Assembly (NCBI RefSeq): GCF_003843875.1
Contig: NZ_RKRF01000013.1
Location: 62,001 to 126,000, forward strand
DNA length: 64,000 nucleotides
From: Aquisalibacillus elongatus
GTDB taxonomy: Bacteria; Bacillota; Bacilli; Bacillales; Alkalibacillaceae
Reading direction: 5' to 3'
Part shown: one piece after another, positions 47,938 through 55,595 of the stretch
How positions within the stretch are numbered: the first letter of the stretch is position 1
How the letters are laid out: each line of letters starts with the position of its first letter
The notes under the pieces: model-generated
Seen by the model: only the letters and a program-made list of their open reading frames with translations
What the model was told of the DNA's origin: nothing
The model's database searches: none
Made by a program: the position numbers and the translations under genes

Positions 47938-49080
47938 TCATGGCTTTAATACAACTTTAATACAATCATCTTTACGTCCATTAAAAATCTTATAACCATG
48001 CTCCGCATCATCTAACGAAAGCTTGTGCGTAATAATGTCAGTTGGATTAATTTTTTCATCTACAATCATGTCATATATTTTTGGCATAATCGGGATGACC
48101 GGAGCTTGTCCCATTTTTAACGTCACATTCCTTGAGAAAAATGCGCCAAGTGGAAAAACATTATAATTGCTACCATACACACCTGTTAACTGTACTGTAC
48201 CAGCTTTTTTCACAGCCTTTGTAGCAATTTGAATCGGTCCAAGCGTTCCACCTTGAAGTTTTAGTTTTTGTTCTAAAAACTCAAGCGGAGACTTCTTCCC
48301 ATCCATCCCAACACAGTCAATAACAACATCTGCGCCACCTTTTGTAATTTCTTTTAAGTGCTCACCCATATCAGGGAACTTCGTAAATTCATACACCTCA
48401 ACGTTATTCGTTTTCTTAGCATGATCCATACGATAATCTAAATAATCAATCGCAATAACACGCTCTGCTTTTTTCATCCAAGCAAATTTCTGAGCCATTA
48501 AGCCAACCGGACCACACCCTAAAACAATGACCGTATCACCTTCCTTAACGCCTGCATGCTCCACACTCCAATATGCAGTGGGCAGGACATCAGATAGGAA
48601 TAACAATGATTCATCTTCCATTTCGTTGTCTTCTGGCACAACAAAAGGCGTGTAATTACCAAATGGCACTCTTAAGTATTCTGCCTGTCCTCCAGGGTAA
48701 TTACCGAATTTTTCAGTATAGCCAAACAAACCTCCTGAATCATAATGAGGATTTGAATGGTCACACTGGCTCGTTATGCCTTGATCACAATATGAACAAC
48801 GACCACAAGAAACATTAAATGGAATGATCACACGGTCACCTTTTTTTACTTTGGTAACCTCTGGTCCTACTTCCTCAACAATTCCCATCGGCTCATGGCC
48901 AATAATATATCCCTTAGGTAAAGGCATATTCCCTTGATATAGATGTAAGTCAGAACCACAGATCGCGGTTGACGTAATTCGTACAACGATATCATCTTTC
49001 TTTTCAATCGTTGGATCATCTTCATTCGTAACATCTACGTGATAAGGCGACCGATACGTCACAGCCTTCAATATACTCAC
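47938..49080 (-). CDS. zinc-dependent alcohol/formaldehyde dehydrogenase family
   Basis: 380 residues of the medium-chain dehydrogenase family. Catalytic zinc ligands are in TAICGSDLHLYQG and IIGHEPMG; the structural zinc Cys set is in SCGRCSYCDQGITSQC; the NAD fold has VLGCGPVGLMA. The long insert (GGLFGYTEKFGNYPGGQAEY) and VVIDCVGMDGKKSP resemble glutathione-independent formaldehyde dehydrogenase-like enzymes. The substrate is unknown. Divergent from the MFS gene at 49218. Confidence 0.85.
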   Translation of the reverse strand: MSILKAVTYRSPYHVDVTNEDDPTIEKKDDIVVRITSTAICGSDLHLYQGNMPLPKGYIIGHEPMGIVEEVGPEVTKVKKGDRVIIPFNVSCGRCSYCDQGITSQCDHSNPHYDSGGLFGYTEKFGNYPGGQAEYLRVPFGNYTPFVVPEDNEMEDESLLFLSDVLPTAYWSVEHAGVKEGDTVIVLGCGPVGLMAQKFAWMKKAERVIAIDYLDYRMDHAKKTNNVEVYEFTKFPDMGEHLKEITKGGADVVIDCVGMDGKKSPLEFLEQKLKLQGGTLGPIQIATKAVKKAGTVQLTGVYGSNYNVFPLGAFFSRNVTLKMGQAPVIPIMPKIYDMIVDEKINPTDIITHKLSLDDAEHGYKIFNGRKDDCIKVVLKP

Positions 49081-49217
49081 TCCTTGTCATGTGTACTCAT
49101 CATAGTTTTCCATTGAACACGGGGTTTATGCTTTTTCCTTATTATCCCTTTTATATAAAAACTTGAAATGATGCACATTAAATAAAGAAGCAAATATTGA
49201 AGTATGAGGGTATGTCC

Positions 49218-50420
49218 ATGAAAAATAACGTAAGCGTATGGTGTATCATTTCGATGGCATCGATTCCTTTAGTGATGACACTTGGGAATTCGATGCTAAT
49301 CCCTATATTGCCTATTTTTGAAGAACAATTAAATATAAATTCCTTTCAATCGAGTTTAATAATTACGAGCTACTCCATTGCTGCTATTTTATTAATTCCT
49401 ATTGCAGGATACTTATCAGACCGCTACGGAAGGAAAAAAGTTATTATTCCAAGCCTACTTCTAACCTTAATCGGAGGATTAATAGCTGGCATAGCTTCTA
49501 TGATGAGTAGCGTTCCTTTTTTGTGGATTATATTAGGACGAATTTTACAAGGGTTTGGTGCAGCAGGCGCCGCTCCGATTGTCTTGCCTTTAGTGGGAGA
49601 TTTATATAAGGACAACGATGAACAAGCAAGCTCTTGTCTGGGCATTATTGAAACCTCCAATACTTTCGGCAAAGTTTTAAGCCCTATTGTCGGTGCTGCA
49701 CTTGCGGTCATCGTTTGGTATATCCCATTTTTTGCGATTTCAGTTTTTAGTTTAATCTCTCTTATTTTTGTGTTCTTTTTTATCAAAGTACCTAAAGACA
49801 ATGAGCCAAAAGATTCGTTAAATCAATTCTTGGCTCATGTAAAAGATATTTTTATACGCGAGGGACATTGGCTTTACGTGGTATTTGGAATCGGTGCCTA
49901 TTCCATGCTTATCTTGTTCGGGATTTTATTTTACTTATCGGACATATTAGAGAAACTTCATGATATTGAAGGGGTGAAAAAAGGTGTAATTCTAGCTATA
50001 CCCTTACTTGTGCTTTGTTTAGCGTCATTAGTTACTGGTAAAAAAATTAAAGGTGATTTAGTCTTCATGCGTTATATTTTGTTAGTTTCATTAGGACTGA
50101 TCTCAATCCTTTCACCTTTTGTCGGATTTTTAGAAGAACAAGTTCGGACACTTCTTCTCATTACAAGTGCAATTGGACTAGCAATCGGAGGCTTATTACC
50201 AACGTTAGATGCCATGATTACCGAAAATATCGAAAAAAAGGAACGTGGCACGATTACATCACTTTATAGCGCAGCACGCTTTATCGGCGTAGCAGCCGGC
50301 CCACCTTTAATCTCTATTTTTATGAAAGACAGTTTAGCTGTCGCAACCATAATGAGCGGCATTTTAGGGGCGACGATTTTAATTTGTGTACTTCTTTTTA
50401 TTAAACCGAATGCGCAGTAA
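49218..50420 (+). CDS. MFS transporter, drug-efflux-like
   Basis: 400 residues with about twelve membrane segments. The MFS motif A is present as GYLSDRYGRKKVIIPSL, and the proline/glycine-rich TM5 motif C as ILGRILQGFGAAGAAPIVLP, typical for drug:H+ antiporters. The substrate is unknown. The frame opens with a TTG at 49197, but GAGGG is seven bases before the ATG at 49218. Divergent from the dehydrogenase gene. Confidence 0.85.
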   Translation: MKNNVSVWCIISMASIPLVMTLGNSMLIPILPIFEEQLNINSFQSSLIITSYSIAAILLIPIAGYLSDRYGRKKVIIPSLLLTLIGGLIAGIASMMSSVPFLWIILGRILQGFGAAGAAPIVLPLVGDLYKDNDEQASSCLGIIETSNTFGKVLSPIVGAALAVIVWYIPFFAISVFSLISLIFVFFFIKVPKDNEPKDSLNQFLAHVKDIFIREGHWLYVVFGIGAYSMLILFGILFYLSDILEKLHDIEGVKKGVILAIPLLVLCLASLVTGKKIKGDLVFMRYILLVSLGLISILSPFVGFLEEQVRTLLLITSAIGLAIGGLLPTLDAMITENIEKKERGTITSLYSAARFIGVAAGPPLISIFMKDSLAVATIMSGILGATILICVLLFIKPNAQ

Positions 50421-50550
50421 TTTTAAAAAAAGATCTGAAAAAAATTATTTTGAATCCTATTCGACATGATTCGTACTTAATATTTCTGAAAAAGGGTCTA
50501 TACTCTGTTCCAAAGCGTCTAAACAAGCTTGAAAAGGATCTGAAATAACG

Positions 50551-50579
50551 AAGACGCCTGGATATTCCAGGCGTCTTTT
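50551..50579. terminator. bidirectional terminator
   Basis: AAGACGCCTGG (50551-50561) and CCAGGCGTCTT (50567-50577) form an 11-bp stem; TTTT follows on the plus strand. It serves the MFS gene and the converging CDF gene. Confidence 0.8.
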
Positions 50580-51547
50580 CATTCTTTATCTTTTTGATCT
50601 TTTAATTGATAATCTTGATCTTCGTCAGACTCAATAACCCCAATGGTCGCATCATCAATATCCTTATCCTCTAATAATAAATCGACGACCTCGAATTTAA
50701 TATCATCAGCTTCTGCCAAAGACATTCCTTTCTCTAATTCGATATAGCTTTCGACATGGTACTGCCTTCCTTCTTGTAAGACACGTAATTCATGGATGTC
50801 TTTTACTTTAGAATGATCTAGCATAATTTTAGCAACTTTATCCTTAACTCTTTTGGGAGCTGCAACCCCGACTAACCCAATCGTGTTTTCATAACCGATT
50901 TTGATTGCGATACCGATTAACAGAAGCCCAATCAAGATTGTACCGATACCGTCGACTAAATAATTACCCGTAAAATTAGCAATAATAATTGCAATTAAAG
51001 CAACAAGTGCCCCTAATGTTGCTACGATATCTTCATAAAAAACTAGCCTCGTCGGCGGGGATGAGTACTTCACATTTTTAATAACTGTTTTAATAAATCC
51101 TTTTTGGGATGTGTCAACATCTGACTCAGCCACAACTTCTTTCATTACCTTGTATAAAACATAACCATCGACCACAACCGAAATGACTAAAATACTAACA
51201 TTTAGCCAAAAGTTCTTAGATTCTTTAGGGTGCTGTAAAATTTCCCAACCTTTTAAAAGCGTTTCATACGCCATGATCGATACGACAATCACAGCCAACA
51301 GAACGAATAAGTTCACGACACGATTAAAGCCAGCTGGAAAACGTTTCGTTGGTTCTTTTTCAGCTAGGGCACTTCCGAAGTAAACCATCCCTTGGTTAAG
51401 TGCGTCTGCAGATGAATGAATTGCTGTGGCAAACATCGATCCGCTTCCACTTATAATAGCTGCAATCCATTTAGCGATGGCTAAACCTGTATTACCTAAC
51501 GACGCAATCCCCGATGATGTATTACCTTTCTTTAAAAGTTCCCACAT
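50579..51547 (-). CDS. cation diffusion facilitator (CDF) family transporter
   Basis: 322 residues with about six membrane segments and a C-terminal cytoplasmic metal domain (about 225-300, KVKDIHELRVLQEGRQYHVE). The metal site of TM2 is in ATAIHSSADALNQG, and TM5 has the matching Asp (NYLVDGIGTILIG). CDF proteins export Zn2+, Fe2+ or Mn2+ against protons; the metal is not clear. It converges on the MFS gene. Confidence 0.88.
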   Translation of the reverse strand: MWELLKKGNTSSGIASLGNTGLAIAKWIAAIISGSGSMFATAIHSSADALNQGMVYFGSALAEKEPTKRFPAGFNRVVNLFVLLAVIVVSIMAYETLLKGWEILQHPKESKNFWLNVSILVISVVVDGYVLYKVMKEVVAESDVDTSQKGFIKTVIKNVKYSSPPTRLVFYEDIVATLGALVALIAIIIANFTGNYLVDGIGTILIGLLLIGIAIKIGYENTIGLVGVAAPKRVKDKVAKIMLDHSKVKDIHELRVLQEGRQYHVESYIELEKGMSLAEADDIKFEVVDLLLEDKDIDDATIGVIESDEDQDYQLKDQKDKE

Positions 51548-51664
51548 AACATCCCTCTTCTCAAATTATTAATAGCCTTATTTTTGCACAAATCACTGAA
51601 TTGATACTTCATAAGGCAAGCACCAAACAATACAGCCACAATATACTAAATATAGGTGAATAAC

Positions 51665-52537
51665 ATGAGATTGTACGTCGCATTAATTAGCTTAAGCATC
51701 GTCTGGGGACTGACGTTCATTTTAATTAAAGTCAGTGTGGATGACACAGGGGTATGGGGCATGGTTTTTCTAAGGTGCTCTTTAGGAGCGCTAGCACTCT
51801 TACCTTTTTGTATATTTCGGATCAAACGTTTAAAACTTTCCATACCTTATAAACACTTAATCATCTTAGGAATTTTGAACGCAGGCATACCTTGGGGATT
51901 GCTTGCCTGGACTGAAACAGCGATTAACAGTAATACGACATCCGTCATCAATGCCCTAACACCCATCTTCACAGCATTAATTGGATTTTTATTTTTCCAG
52001 AAAAAATTAATTAAAAAACAATGGTTAGGGATTTTAATTGGCTTTTTCGGAATCATTGTGCTAACGGAGTTTCAAATCCATCAGCTACTAGGAAGCGATT
52101 TTATCGGCATTGGGACAATGGTATTAGCCACGATTTTTTATGGATTTGGTTCACAATATCTTAAGAAAAATCTCCAGCATCATGACTTAATCGTCACCAT
52201 TACGGTTTCGTTGTTTGTTGCATCAATATTTGGTCTAATCATGTCTTTATTCCTAAATGACTTACCACAGTTTGCATCCTTTGATTTTGAAACATCTTTA
52301 ATCGTTATCGCATTAGGCGTCTTCGGATCAGGTTTAGCTCACGTTTTGTTATATTACATGATCTTAAATGGCACACCTGAGTTTGCCGCAACAGTGGCCT
52401 ACATCATTCCAATAACCGCCATCATTTCAGGGTTCTTTATTTTAAACGAATCCATTACCCTTAATTTACTGATCGGAATGTTATTTATTTTTACAGGTAT
52501 TTATATAACAGGAAGACATAATCCCTCCAATACGTAG
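51665..52537 (+). CDS. EamA/DMT-family permease
   Basis: 290 residues with ten membrane segments in two EamA repeats (SLSIVWGLTFILIKVSVD at the start; PITAIISGFFILNESITLN at the end of the second). These exporters carry metabolites or amino acids; no substrate can be given. The frame starts with a GTG at 51656 inside the ribosome site AGGTGA, so the ATG at 51665 is the start. Converges on the acyl-CoA dehydrogenase gene. Confidence 0.85.
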   Translation: MRLYVALISLSIVWGLTFILIKVSVDDTGVWGMVFLRCSLGALALLPFCIFRIKRLKLSIPYKHLIILGILNAGIPWGLLAWTETAINSNTTSVINALTPIFTALIGFLFFQKKLIKKQWLGILIGFFGIIVLTEFQIHQLLGSDFIGIGTMVLATIFYGFGSQYLKKNLQHHDLIVTITVSLFVASIFGLIMSLFLNDLPQFASFDFETSLIVIALGVFGSGLAHVLLYYMILNGTPEFAATVAYIIPITAIISGFFILNESITLNLLIGMLFIFTGIYITGRHNPSNT

Positions 52538-52570
52538 AAAACCCTGTATCTTAAGTCGATACAGGGTTTT
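52538..52570. terminator. bidirectional terminator
   Basis: AAAACCCTGTATC (52538-52550) and GATACAGGGTTTT (52558-52570) form a perfect 13-bp stem between converging genes; it overlaps the end of the minus-strand gene. Confidence 0.88.
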
Positions 52571-54233
52571 TAGCATTAACAATTAAGTCAAAATGTTTTA
52601 ATGATAAAGGATTCAATTGATATTTTCTGGAGTTAAACGTTTGTTCTATAAAAACTTCTGCGACAGCAACATCTCGCTCATAAATCTCACCTTCTTGAAC
52701 TTGCTGAAGAGCCACAACCGCTTCAAATATATCCGACATATCTTTGGCTAAATGTTTGGGATACATCAATTGCGCTTCTTGATCCATTTGTGCTAACTCT
52801 TCTAAGGATTGCTTTATTTGGCCAAGCGCATTCACAACAGGTTGCTTTAATTCAGATAACTGAGGACTTAACTCTTCTAAACGTTCGTGCATATCTCGAA
52901 CAAACAATTCATGTACGTTAAAATTATGAATTAACCGTAACACTTCGAGTCCTAGAATGTTCGCGGTTCCTTCCCAAACGGTTAACACTTGGGCATCACG
53001 CAACAATCTAGACGTGACAAAATCCTCAATATAACCATTTCCACCATGCATTTCAATCGATTCATGCGAAAATTCGATCGCCTGCTCGGCCGTTTCCTTT
53101 TTCATAATCGCAATATATAAGCGAAGTAAAGCCCGTTCTTGTTCTGACGCATCAGAGCCTTTAGCCATCACGTGGTCAAACAAGTGAACCACATCAAATG
53201 TAGCATAAGTTTCTACTTCAAGTTTTGTAGCAAGTTGAACAAGCGTATCTTGAATCATTGGGTAGTTCGTCAGTTTATGACCAAATGCATCACGATTAAT
53301 GGCATAATCCCTCGCTTCATCATAAGCTCGGCGCATTATCCCAAGTGATGCAACCGAATTACACACTCTCGATAAATTCAACGCCTCCATCATATACTTA
53401 AAGCCTTTTTTAGCATCGCCCACTAGATAAGCTTTAGCCCCCTCAAACTCAATCTCAGCAGATGGCACAGCACGAACGCCTAATTTGTCCTTGAGTCGAC
53501 GAACCTTAATTTGGTTGGCTTTCCGATTTTCTTCCCATGGAACTAAAAATAAACTTAGCCCTTTTGTACCAGCTGGTGCCCCTTCCATTCGCGACAGCAC
53601 CATCGTTACACCGCACATACCTGAGTTACTGGCAAAGTATTTTTCCCCATATAACCGAAAGCATCCACCATCTTCAACCGCTTCAACGACATTCGCACCA
53701 ACATCAGACCCACCTTGCCGCTCGGTTAAAAACGTCGCGCCTTCGTATAATTCAACGTCTCCCGTTGACAATACATGAGGTAAAAAGCGACGCTTCAACT
53801 CTTCATCCGCATAGTGATCAATGAGGTAAGCCGTTGCCATCGTTAACGTCACCGGACAGTAAAAACCAGGCTCTGATTTAGACAACAAGTACCCTTGAGC
53901 ATAAGAGTACATATAATTCCCCTTATGCCCAAGCTCTGGAATATCTTTATGGACATAGCCAACAATACCAGTGTTATAAGTCTCTTCAACCGTTTTTAAA
54001 TAGCCTTCATTAACCCAAATATGATTAATTTCTTCGCCCATTTTATTGTACTTAATCAACCGCGGCTGGCCTTCTCGATCCGTATGCACCGCACGTTCAT
54101 CAATCTCATTCGCCACCCGTTCTCCAAAATCATCTAATTCATCATCTGCATACTGATAAAAGTCATCCGACAAATACTGCTTCATCAATCGCTGAATTAC
54201 CGGATCGTTCTTGTAAAAATTTTTTCTTGCCAT
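52551..54233 (-). CDS. acyl-CoA dehydrogenase family protein, AidB-like branch
   Basis: 560 residues. Acyl-CoA dehydrogenase fold with FLTERQGGSDVGANVVEA, YGEKYFASNSG, the FAD/substrate helix LNLSRVCNSVASLGIMRRAY and the C-terminal IEMHGGNGYIEDFVTSRLLRD followed by VWEGTANI. The R-Q-G-G-S-D motif in place of E-P-G-S-G-S places it in the AidB-like group, not with classical fatty acyl-CoA enzymes. The substrate is unknown. The ATG at 54233 with AAAGGA upstream is preferred over a TTG at 54260. Confidence 0.82.
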   Translation of the reverse strand: MARKNFYKNDPVIQRLMKQYLSDDFYQYADDELDDFGERVANEIDERAVHTDREGQPRLIKYNKMGEEINHIWVNEGYLKTVEETYNTGIVGYVHKDIPELGHKGNYMYSYAQGYLLSKSEPGFYCPVTLTMATAYLIDHYADEELKRRFLPHVLSTGDVELYEGATFLTERQGGSDVGANVVEAVEDGGCFRLYGEKYFASNSGMCGVTMVLSRMEGAPAGTKGLSLFLVPWEENRKANQIKVRRLKDKLGVRAVPSAEIEFEGAKAYLVGDAKKGFKYMMEALNLSRVCNSVASLGIMRRAYDEARDYAINRDAFGHKLTNYPMIQDTLVQLATKLEVETYATFDVVHLFDHVMAKGSDASEQERALLRLYIAIMKKETAEQAIEFSHESIEMHGGNGYIEDFVTSRLLRDAQVLTVWEGTANILGLEVLRLIHNFNVHELFVRDMHERLEELSPQLSELKQPVVNALGQIKQSLEELAQMDQEAQLMYPKHLAKDMSDIFEAVVALQQVQEGEIYERDVAVAEVFIEQTFNSRKYQLNPLSLKHFDLIVNAKNPVST

Positions 54234-54350
54234 ACTATACCGTCCTTTCTTGTTAGACAATTATTTTCACAATATTCTTTAAATTAAGTTTAACATTAAC
54301 GTTAACGTAAAGCTCAATATGTTTAGAGAAAATTTTAGGCCTGTCCAATT

Positions 54351-54408
54351 TTTACTATCGGATTTTGAACGTTTACTGACGGATTTTATACTTTTACTGT
54401 CGGATTTA
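54351..54408 (+). repeat. 21-bp tandem array TTTACTGTCGGATTT, 3 copies
   Basis: TTTACTATCGG, TTTACTGACGG and TTTACTGTCGG start at 54351, 54372 and 54393: two exact 21-bp steps, same strand. It lies just past the terminator of the first YjcZ gene and upstream of the acyl-CoA dehydrogenase gene. Same geometry as the other arrays but a different word. Confidence 0.85.
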
Positions 54409-54410
54409 TA

Positions 54411-54445
54411 AAAAAATAAAAAGGCTGCGATTCCTCGCAGCCTTT
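54411..54445 (-). terminator. terminator of the first YjcZ gene
   Basis: AAAGGCTGCGA (54420-54430) and TCGCAGCCTTT (54435-54445) pair; T-rich sequence follows on the minus strand. Confidence 0.85.
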
Positions 54446-54456
54446 CCTTCCTCATC

Positions 54457-54546
54457 TTAGTACCAAGCAGCACCAACAATAATTAGTAAAATGAACAATA
54501 CGACAACTAGCGCGAAACCACTGCCGTATCCGTGTCCTCCAGACAT
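54457..54546 (-). CDS. YjcZ-family small sporulation membrane peptide
   Basis: 29 residues: MSGGHGYGSGF, then a hydrophobic helix and GAAWY at the end. The Gly-rich head and the [13 protein letters not shown] helix are the YjcZ/YnzH-type pattern of tiny spore-linked membrane peptides. AAAGGAGG precedes the ATG. First of three paralogues in 480 bases; function unknown. Confidence 0.85.
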   Translation of the reverse strand: MSGGHGYGSGFALVVVLFILLIIVGAAWY

Positions 54547-54643
54547 GAGCATTTCCTCCTTTATGCATTTTCATTATCAATATATGTCCCTTTTTATATA
54601 TTGATAAGGCGAATGCACAGTTTAAAGATTTTTTATTTTGCTT

Positions 54644-54751
54644 CTAGCAATAAAATGCGGCACCTACAATGATCAACAAGATAAATAATACGACATAAAG
54701 CGTAAAATTATTGTAACCGTATCCTCCAACACCATATCCGCAACCAAACAT
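54644..54751 (-). CDS. YjcZ-family small membrane peptide, second copy
   Basis: 35 residues: a Gly/Tyr-rich head with a Cys (MFGCGYGVGGYGYNN), a helix [13 protein letters not shown] and a C-terminal FYC. GAAGGGAG lies eight bases before the ATG. Both end Cys residues are unlike the other two copies and could form disulfide links in the spore. Confidence 0.82.
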   Translation of the reverse strand: MFGCGYGVGGYGYNNFTLYVVLFILLIIVGAAFYC

Positions 54752-54853
54752 TCAGTAAACTCCCTTCTGTATTTAATTTAAGGAGATGATTGATTTAACT
54801 GCTAAACAATTATGAAATGGGCCAGTTGAAATTGACTTCACACACTTATCGGT

Positions 54854-54937
54854 TTAATACCAAGCTGCACCGACGATAATTAACAGAATGAACAGTACTA
54901 CAATTAACGCAAATTTTTCACCATAATTGTACCCCAT
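54854..54937 (-). CDS. YjcZ-family small membrane peptide, third copy
   Basis: 27 residues: MGYNYGEKF, the helix [14 protein letters not shown] and WY at the end. AAAGGGGG lies before the ATG. It is the shortest of the three. Each copy has its own ribosome site and gaps of about 100 bases separate them. Confidence 0.84.
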   Translation of the reverse strand: MGYNYGEKFALIVVLFILLIIVGAAWY

Positions 54938-55069
54938 CAGGTCAGCCCCCTTTCCATAATCTTAAAGAGTATCTCTCTTTCTAGTTCTATATCTATGTAT
55001 TAGACGATAGATTGTATAGACTAATAACCTACCAATTAAATTTTCTTTTAAAAAAAGTTAACCGAACAC

Positions 55070-55098
55070 TTGTTCTTGTACAGATAAATGTGTATACT
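55070..55098 (+). promoter_or_regulatory. promoter of the LAGLIDADG gene
   Basis: TTGTTC (55070-55075), 17 bases, TATACT (55093-55098). AAAGGGGACG follows 20 bases later before the ATG. Confidence 0.6.
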
Positions 55099-55130
55099 AA
55101 AGTTAGAACCTACGAAAGGGGACGACTATA

Positions 55131-55508
55131 ATGTTGAAATCTTGGGAAGCAGCCTATATAGCTGGAATTATTGATGGGGACGGTACCATTTCTTTAAAAA
55201 ATACAGAATCAAACCCGGTCATTACCATTACATCACCAGATCTAAACATGCTCGTTTATATTCAATCAATCTTACCAGGGAGTTTATCTAGTAAGAAAAG
55301 TACTATTTTAGAGAATCCGACTTATCTCTATACAATCGAGATCAAACAAAAAGTAAGTGTCTTGCAGGCATTAAAACAAATTAAACCATTTGTCCAAGCT
55401 GAACACAAAAAAGCACAAATCGATACAGTGCTTCAAAAGTCTCAATCCAAACGATTGCTACACCCGAAAAAAGCTAAGCACAACCTTTATGTTTTAGAAC
55501 GTGCTTAA
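55131..55508 (+). CDS. free-standing single-motif LAGLIDADG protein
   Basis: 125 residues. The motif AAYIAGIIDGDGTISL near the N-terminus is a full LAGLIDADG helix with the metal-binding Asp, followed by a beta-rich half domain. A single motif means it would work as a homodimer, like I-CreI. It has its own promoter and ribosome site. No intron or intein is visible around it, so it is either a solitary mobile endonuclease or a protein co-opted as a DNA binder (as WhiA-like proteins are). The neighbouring recQ is complete. Confidence 0.75.
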   Translation: MLKSWEAAYIAGIIDGDGTISLKNTESNPVITITSPDLNMLVYIQSILPGSLSSKKSTILENPTYLYTIEIKQKVSVLQALKQIKPFVQAEHKKAQIDTVLQKSQSKRLLHPKKAKHNLYVLERA

Positions 55509-55595
55509 ATCAGACTTAAAATTCTCTATATGACTTTATTTTTGATTTCAAACAAAATATCATTAATATAAAGTACCAATTAGAGGATGAATTTC

